The translations under genes were made by a program, and so were the position numbers. A stretch of DNA of 64,000 nt from Planctomycetota bacterium (lineage in GTDB: Bacteria; Planctomycetota; UBA8742; UBA2392), in the NCBI GenBank assembly GCA_019636215.1, contig JAHBXZ010000010.1:1-64000 (forward strand), given 5' to 3'. Under the pieces are notes generated by a model. The model made no database searches. It saw nothing but the letters and a program-made list of their open reading frames with translations, and was not told the origin of the DNA. Positions 42,463 to 51,400 of the stretch are shown here, piece after piece (within the stretch, counting starts at the first letter, position 1; every line of letters starts with the position of its first letter).

Positions 42463-45400
42463 CTACTCTCGGGCAGGAACCACAACGATGTCGCGCAGGC
42501 CGTTAGTATCTCCAATAGCCAGGTTGGGGGCGTCTGTCGCAAACACCACGCCTTCACCGGCGATGCACAGGCAGGCATTGTGGCTGCCGCCAGCGATCTG
42601 TGCGCCCGACATCTGTACAGCCACGCGAAGGGTGGCCGCTGCCGCCACCTGATGCACAAAGACGTCGGAACTGCCGTTGGTGTCTGCAGCGACCAGGTTT
42701 GTGGCAAGTGATTCAAAGGCGACGACCTTTCCGGAGAAGTCGAGACTCGGGCGCGAAGAAGCCCCATTACCCTGCGGGCCGCCAGTGGCGACGCTGGCCC
42801 TGGTTGTGGCGGCCGTGGCCACGACATGCACAAAGACATCCCGCTCGGCGTTGGTATCACCTGTCACCAGGTTGTTGGCGGCGGAGTCAAAGGCGACGAC
42901 CGACCCGTCTGCGCTGATGGAGGCATTTGCGCAGTCGTTGTTGGCCTGGGTCCCGGACGAATCCACGCTGACTCGTCCGGTAGACGGCACGAGCCGCTTG
43001 CGCAGGAAAATGTCTCGGGACCCGTTGGTGTCCCCGGCCACCAGGTTGGAAGCATCAGACTCGAACACGACTTCGTGCGCCGAGAAGCTAAGGCGCGGCC
43101 TATATGAGCCTGCGTTGCCCTCCACGCCAGCGGTGCTGACGCTGATCCGCTCGTACACGAACTGGACGTGGAGCCAAGCGACGAAGACGTCCGTGGCACC
43201 GTTGGTGTCGCCTGTCACCAGGTTGTCCGCGTCGCTTTCAAACGCGACCCATCCTCCGTCGGGGCTGATCTGCGCATTGCGGGAAGGCCCGTTACCCTGA
43301 GCGCCACCGCTGGTTACGTTGACACGCAGCATCGAGCCCAACACGCGGTCATAGACGAAGATGTCGCGCAAACCGTTGGTGTCGCCAGGCACCAGGTTGG
43401 TCGCGTCGCTTTCGAAACAAACAAACCGCCCGTCGGCGGAAATGGTCGGGTTGAAACTTGGTCCGTCTGCCGCCGCGCCCGATTGCCCAGCACTGGCCAG
43501 TTGAGTGGTGCCCGCACGCAAGTCGTGCACAAAGATATCCCGCAGCCCATTGGTGTCAGATGCGACAAGGTTGCTTGCGTCAGAGGCAAAGGCAACCACA
43601 TGACCTTGGGCGTCTATTGCCGGGTGGTCGCTGTCACCGCCCGCGGCCTGGACTCCGCCGCTGGCGACCGATACCCGGCGGGCCCGGAATTCGACGGCAA
43701 CAGGGCTCGAGCAGGCATTGCCCGAAATCACCACCATCGGCCCGGAGATTGCCGTAGCAGGCACCTGCACAAGAAGCCTGGCAAACGAGGCTGACAACGT
43801 GGTTCCGGGGACCCCATTGAAGCAGACCACGTTATCCAGGGGGTCGCTTGCGAAGCCGGCGCCGAAGATCTCCATGATGCCGCCTGGGTACAGGTGCGGG
43901 CTGGGCCGATTCAGTACAACCGGCGCGGGCACATAGGAGAGATCGACGGGTGCGATAAAGGCATCCGTCGCGGCGTTGGTATCGGCCGGCACCAGATTGG
44001 AGGATGCCGAGGTGAACGCGGCCAGGTCAAGCAGCGCCGCGGGTGAACCACTACCGAAGCTGGAACCCTGGTTGGCCTCAGATCCAGTCTGAGAGACGGA
44101 TACGCGGGTGGTCAGCCCGGTGGCGCGATCATGGGCAAAGACGTCCCATGTGCCATTGAGGTCGCCCGTGACCAGGTCACCGGCCTGGCTGGCGAACAAG
44201 ACCATGCGCCCGTCCGGGGAGATTCCAAGACAGTGCTGAGAGTTGCCCGAGGATTGCGTACCGGCACTGTGGAGACTTACGCGCGTCGTGGTCGCGGCGT
44301 GCAGGTCACGGACAAAGATGTCGTTCTGGCCGTTGGTGTCGCCGGGCACCAGGTCGCTTGCCCAGGCCGAAAACGCCACGAACCGGCCATTGGCACTCAG
44401 CTTCCCGCCATACACGTCGTCACTGGACTGGCCCCCATCATGCCTCAGGCTGACGCGAGTGCAGCGCTTGCTGGTACGATCATAGACGAACATGTCGATG
44501 CGGCCGTTGGTGTCGCCATTCACGAAGTTGGCGTCTGAGCACCGGAACAAGAAGAACCGCCCGTCGGGGGTCATGTCTTCGACCGTGAAGCCGGCAGTGA
44601 AAGGCAAGCCGTCTGGTGTCGGGCTGAACCTCTCCACGGTGTCAGTCCAGGTGTCCAGGATGGCAATGTAACTCTGCGATGTCCCGCTAAACGCCCCGAA
44701 GGCAAGCCTGTTGTCGGAGGTAGTCCGCATGAACCTGCCATCGGCGTATGGAACGCCGGGACCGATGCCTGTGCCAGTCCCCGAGGAGCTGCGCACCAGC
44801 GCAACACGGTGGGTTTCGGCGGCGGGTATGTCGCGCAGATATCCTCCAAGGCCTGACGGCAGCGCCAAGGGGTCGTAGGCTAGGTTGTTTGCGTAGGACC
44901 GGAAATGCGCCAGTTCGCCGTCTACACGCAGAAACACTCCCTCGCTGTTGTCGTTCCCTTCAACGCCGGCGGTCGATGTGCTGAGCCGGGTTGTTGCGCC
45001 AGTCTGGCGGTCGCGCAGAAACACGTCAGCCTGAAGGTTGTTGTCGTTGGCGACCAGGTCGGATGCAGAAGATGTGAGCATCACGCGCCTGCCGCTGGCG
45101 CTGAGCTGGGGCAGAGTTGCGCCGCCAGAGGACTGTGTGCCAGCAGAGTCAACATTGATGCGCTCTGGTCCATACTCGGCGTTGAATGTGAGGCTGGAAG
45201 TACTTCCAACCGTAACCACCACTGTCCCGGCCGTGATTCCCGTCGGGACTAGAATGGTCAACACATCAGGCGCAGCGGTGAAGACGGTGGCGACCTGCCC
45301 GTCAACTACGACCGTGTTAGCCGCAGGAGTGGCGCCAAAGCCAGATCCAACAAGGACTGCGCGCAGGCCTCCGCGAAGCATCCGCGGCCAGCACTGTGCC

Positions 45401-48400
45401 ACCACCGGACGCGGAGTGGCCGTGGTCTCAAACGGCGCACTCAGCGCCGGCGCCAGACCGGCCGCCGAGGCCAGTATCCGCTTGCCAGTTCCTGTGGCAC
45501 TGATGTTCACCTGCGAGAATGTGGCAACGCCGGATGTGCTGGCCATCATCAGCGTGCCCGCCAGCGTGCCGGAGCCCGAAGCGAGCGAGAGTGTCACATT
45601 CACAGGCCCGCCAGACGCCTGGTGCCCGTTTCGGTCGAGTACCCGGACTTGCAGCGCTGGCGCGATGCTGGCCCCCGGGGCAGCCTGTGCCGGCAGGGCC
45701 GAGAAAGCCAACATGGCCGGCGCGCCTCCGGTGATGAGAAATGTGCTGCTCGTCGCCACCAGAGTGGTTCCCATGGCCGCGCGCAGGGAGTAACCAGTGC
45801 CAATGCGGTCCACCGCGAGCTGGGAAATTGTCGCGACGCCATCGGACAGCTGGTAGTGACGCAGCCCGATCAGGGAGGCGTCGGCCGGGTTTGCAGCCCA
45901 GGTGATCTCAACGCTGCCAGTAGCCGCACTGGACGCGTTACCAAACTTGTCCAGGGCCACCACAGTCGGGGCGGGGGCTAGAGATTCGCAAACAACCCCG
46001 CCCATTGGCTGGCTGCCAAACACAATCGCAACGGCGGGCCCGCCGGTGACGTAGAATGCGTTGCTATGGGCAGCGGGCAGTCCCACGGCCTCGGCGCGCA
46101 GGACGTAACCCGTCGCGGCGATATCCAGCCACAGGTCCATGAACGCCGATCCATTGGGTCCCCCTGGGACGCCCTGGGTTCCACCCAAGGTGGCTCCGCC
46201 AGGGTTTGTTGCGATCGAAACGGTGATGACCCGGGGGTCGGCAACCGGTGTGCCGCTTGCGTCGCGGAACTCCACACGTGGCGGCGGAAACAGGAAACTG
46301 CCTGCCTGGACCGTGCCGGGCTGAACAACAAACGCGAGTTGGGTAGGTCCGCCGGACTGCACAACAATCGCGGGACTGGATCCCTGTTCCAGACCAGTGG
46401 CATTGGCCAGAAGGTTCCAGCTTCCGGCAGCGCTGATGCTGAGGTCTGCAAACGTTGCGATGCCCAGTATGCTCACCCCGCTGGTCGAACCGCCAAGTGT
46501 GGCGCCCCCCTGCTGCAGGGAAATGCCGACCGTGTGGTTGCCGGCAGTGATCAGCTTCCCAAAGTCGTCCGTGACTCGGACGGTCACAGCCGGGTAACTG
46601 GGCTGCCCAGCCCAGGCCGTTGCCGGAACGGTGGCGAACACCAGCCGCCGTGCCGTGTTTCGAACGCCGACCTGGAACGGAGTCGATTCTGCAGGACTCA
46701 GCCCGGACGATGTGGCGGTCAGGGTGTATCCCTCGGCAGATACGGAGACGCTCAGGCCCGCAAACGTCGCCACGCCATCTACGGCTGCCGAGGTTAGCGT
46801 CCCACTGAGTGAGGTGGCACCGGGGTTGGCCCCAAGGGCCAGCGTGATGGAGTTGGTCGCCCCCGTTACGTGAAGCCCCAGCGCATCAACAACCTTTACC
46901 CTGACAACGCCGGGCCATGTCGCGCCGGACTCCAGCTCCGCTGCAGGCTGGGTCAGGAACACAAGCCGTGCAGGTGTGCCGACAGCGCCGACGTCAAACG
47001 GGCTGCTTGTGGACCCGGAGATTCCTGAAGCAGCAGCAGCCAGCGAGTACCCCGCTCCGCCCACGCTGACGCTCAGGTCGGTGAAAGTCGCGACGCCGCC
47101 GACGGCATTGACTGACAACGTGCCGCCAAGCGTCGCTCCGCCAGGGTTAGTCGCCAAAGAGACCGTGACCAGGATTGTTGAGTCTTGAACCACCAGGCCA
47201 GCGGCGTCCCGAACTCGCACCACTACCGGCCCGATGTTGGCGCCTGGTTTGGCGGCGTGCGGCTGCGTGAAGAACTGCAGTGAGTCGGCGGCACCCCAGT
47301 GTTGCACCACGGTGAAGGTGCCGGTTTCCGCCGCCGAGCAGCCGGAGGCCGTAAACCTCAATCGGTAGGTGCCTGCGTGGCTTGGGACAATGTTGCTGAA
47401 GGTTGCAACGCCGGCTACAGCAGCGACATTCAAAGTGCCTGACAGCGAAGCCCCCGCAGGCCCGGACAGAATGGACGCAGTTACTGTATTGGTAGCCGTG
47501 CTTACAGGAGCATTCAGGCCATCCAGAATGGCGACCTGAATTGCCGGGGTGACCGCTGTCGCGGTCGTGGCCCCAAAGCCGCTGTTGGACACAGATAGCC
47601 TGGCTGGCGAACCGCCGGTTGCGGTCACATTGAAAGGATCCGAGGTAGCCGATGTCAGGCCTGTGGCAGAGAGGACCAACTGATAGTTGGTGCCGGCCGC
47701 ACTTACGGAGAGTGCGGGCAGAATGACCTGTCCAGCGGACGTGGCAAACGGCCCCGGGGGTGTCAATGTCGCGCCACCCGACCCGCCTGTCAGGGACGCG
47801 CTGATGCTTGTCGACAACTTCGTGACCGCAAACCCCTGTGCATCCACGATCTGAGCGATGAACGGAGCCGCTGGATTGATGGTTGACCCCACAACACTGT
47901 GGCGGGGCTGACCGACAAGCGCGATGGACGCCGGAGCACCCTCAGTGGAGAAGTTGCTGCTTTGCACGGTCTTGAGCGGGCCGGAAACCGCCAACAGGCG
48001 ATAGCCGGTGCCCTTGGTGTCGATGGACAAACCCGTAAACGTGGCCAGGCCGTTGACGGTGGTGACTGTCGTTGTGCCGGAAAGGCTCGCAGAAGTAGGC
48101 CCGGCCACCAGGCCGACGGAGATCGATTGAGCCGGGCTCGTCACAAGCGTCCCGGTTGGGCTCAGGACCCTGACGGAAGTGGTGAAAGTTCCGCCGGCGT
48201 AGCTGCCGGTCGGCTGGGTCACAAACGCCAGCCGGAAAGGCGTGCCCCCCGGCGCGGCTTCAAACACTGGCGTGTCCACTGGCACCAGACCCGGCGCACT
48301 GAAGCGAACGACGTAGAGCCCGGCATGGCTCACGGTCAGGTCGTTGAAGGTGACAACGCCAGCCGCGGCGTTACGCAGCAGCGTGCCGCCCAAGGCCGCC

Positions 48401-51400
48401 CCGGCGGGACTGGTGACGAGCGAAGCAGAGACGGCATCGGTGGCGCTGGTTATTACCTGGCCGTTGTCGTCGGCGACGCGCAATGCCACAGAGAAATTGG
48501 TCGTCGCTGCCACTGACGAAAGCGGGGTGCTGGTGATACTGAGTTTGCTTGCCGGGCCGCGTGTGGCGAACTCAGGTGTCACAGCAGGGACCAATCCCGA
48601 GCTGGTGGCGAGCAGCCGGTAACCCGCGCCGGCCGAAGAGACTCGTAAACTGAAGAACGAAACAGTGCTGGTCGTGGAAGCAGCTGTGGTCGTCCCGTAC
48701 AGGGTTGCACCGGGAGGACCGGTTTCCAGGCTCAGGGTCACAAATCGCAAGCCGTCCGGACAGGCTGTCCCCAGCAGGTCGCGTATTGTGACCGTCACCG
48801 AAAGCGCGTCTCCAGGCATGGCAAGATTGGGCGTAACGCTTCCAATGGTCAGCGATACGGCGGGGCCGATCACGTTGAACGTCGAACTGTTGATCGTGGC
48901 ATAACCGCCCGCGGAAGCCGACAGCCACAACCCGGCAGCGGGCTGGTTCAGGCTCAGATCGTCAAATCTGGCCCTCCCGGAAAGAGTCGTGGCCGCCGTG
49001 GTGCCGACCAGACTTGCGCCAAGCAGGTTGGTCTCCGCCTGTAACGTGACGGACGACGCGCTCGACAAAGTGGCATGGTTGCCGAGGCTGTCCACCAACT
49101 GGACCTCAGGCACCGCAGCAAACGGCGTGTTTACCTTGACCGTGGCAGGGTTGGTGTGGAACTGCAGCGCTGAGGCGCTTCCTTGCAGCACGTTGAACCC
49201 GCGGCTGATGGCACCCTGACTGGACCAGCCTGTGGGCAGACCCTGGGCCGTCGCGGCCAGCTGGAATTGTCCGCAGGCCCGGTTAACCGATATGCCGCTG
49301 AAAACCACACGGCCGGCGACCGCAGTTCGCGTGGTAGTGCCCGACAGAGCGGCAGTCGGTCCAGGGCCGGTTGCCGTGTACGAAAACGAGAGCTGCACCA
49401 CGTTGGTCGCGTTTACGTCAATGCGCCAGCCTTCGTCCACCAGCTCAAGCACTACGTCGGGAATGACTGCACCGGCCTGTACGTCGACTGGTTCAACCAC
49501 GAATCGAAGGCGCTTCGCGTTCCACGACTGCGGGGTGTTCTGGACACTCATGTTCTCGCACTGAACATCACTGAAGCCGGTAGCGCTGGCGATGAGGTGC
49601 GTGTTATAGGCCGCTGTGGCATGGTGGGCCGCAAAGCTGTTGAAAGTTGCGATCCCGTTCGCCGCGGCGACAGAAGTGGTCCCGCTGAGTGAGACACCGG
49701 ACCCCGTCACGGGACTCAAACTGATCTGGTCGCTGGCTGAGGTCACTGTGTTGCCAAACGCGTCCAGCACGGCCACGCGAACTTCAAATGGGTATGTGAC
49801 GCCCGACATGAACGTTCGCGGGTTGTCCACAAACGCAAGCGCCGCGGCCCCGGCGTGGGAAACTGAAATCGGCCCACTAAGCCCGCTGCTCAGGCCGGGG
49901 GACGACGCACGCAAGGTGTAGCCTGCACCGGATCGATTCATGGACAGGCCGGAAAAAGTCGCCAGGCCGGCCGTTGCAGTTACGGTGGCCGTACCGGAGA
50001 GCGTGGAACCGCCCGCGTTGAAGTCGATTGCCAGGGTGACCGGAGAATTGAATGTCGTCTCGCGAACGCCCGATGTGTCCAGAACTTCAACCTCTACCGG
50101 TGTCGTGAATGCCTGCCCGGCAGTGGCTGTGGAGGGGATGCTGACGAAGCGAAGGCGCGCACCCGGTACCGGGGCAGCCAGTACGTTGAATGAAAAGCTG
50201 TTGCCCGAAGTAAGACCGGCGCCGGAGGCCGTGAACGAGTGGTTGCCAGACCCGGCAGTGCTGAGCGAGAGGGTGCTGAATGTAGCCACCCCCGCCACTG
50301 CGCTGACGGTCAGCGTCCCGCCAAGCGTGGACCCACTTGGGTTGGCGTTCATGGCCAGTGTTACGGAATTGGTCGCACTGGTCAGCCGGGTACCGGCCCC
50401 ATCCGTAATCTCGACCTGCACAGCCGGGTTCATGGCTTGTCCTGCGGCCACGCTGCTCGGTTGCACAAGAAACTGCAACTTCGGGCCGCCCACGATGGCG
50501 ATGCTGAGGGCGCGCAGGGATTGGGCCCCGGTGGGCCCAATGGCCCGCACGGTGAAATTGTACGTGCCGGTGCCGGTCGGATTGCCCGAAACCAGGGTAG
50601 CCGGGTCCCCGAATTGGCCCATCGTAAGTCCGGGTGGCAGGGCCCCCGATTCCAGCATCCATTGAATGCCCGTGCTTGCGGACGTGCCGGCGGCAATCTG
50701 GCTGGAGTAGGGCGAACCCCAGGAGGCCGCCGGCATGCTGCCGGTGCTGATCTGCGGGCCGGCCGTGGCCACTCGCAGGATCAGGGCGCGTTCTATCTCG
50801 GTTCCCGTTGCTGTGTCTTCGACTGCCAGGATGACCACAAACTCGCCTGATTGTTGTGGCGTGCCATCAAGGAACACGCTGTAGGTGGACTGAGTCGTCA
50901 CAAAGGCCAGGCCCTTGGGCAGGCTGGCGCGCCGGACGGAATAGATGAACGGGCCCGTGCCGCCGGTCGGAAAAATCGTCTCCTGGTAATACGTGCCGTA
51001 GTCGGCGGGCTTCATGAAGGCGGCGTAGGAAACCTGTATACCCAGCGTGGCGCCGACGGGCTTCACTTCGCCCACATAGATCATCTCAATGGATTGGTTG
51101 CTGGAATCCGCAATGTGAAGCCTGATGAAGAACCCCCCAACTTGGGTGGGTGTTCCTGAAATGGTCCCGTTGTTGAAGGTCAGTCCCGGGGCCAGGCCGT
51201 TCACACGCACGGTCCATGTAAATGGAGCCGTAGCCATCTGCGGGGAAATGGTGGTGCTGTAGGCGGTGTTCAGAAACGCCACTGGCAGTGCTTCGTTGCC
51301 ACCGTGCATGTCGCCTACGGCGGTGCCCGCGAAAACCCGGTTGAAAGTGGTGCTGGTCGCGTCGGTGACGCTTACCGTGAAGTTGTAACTGCCCGCGTTG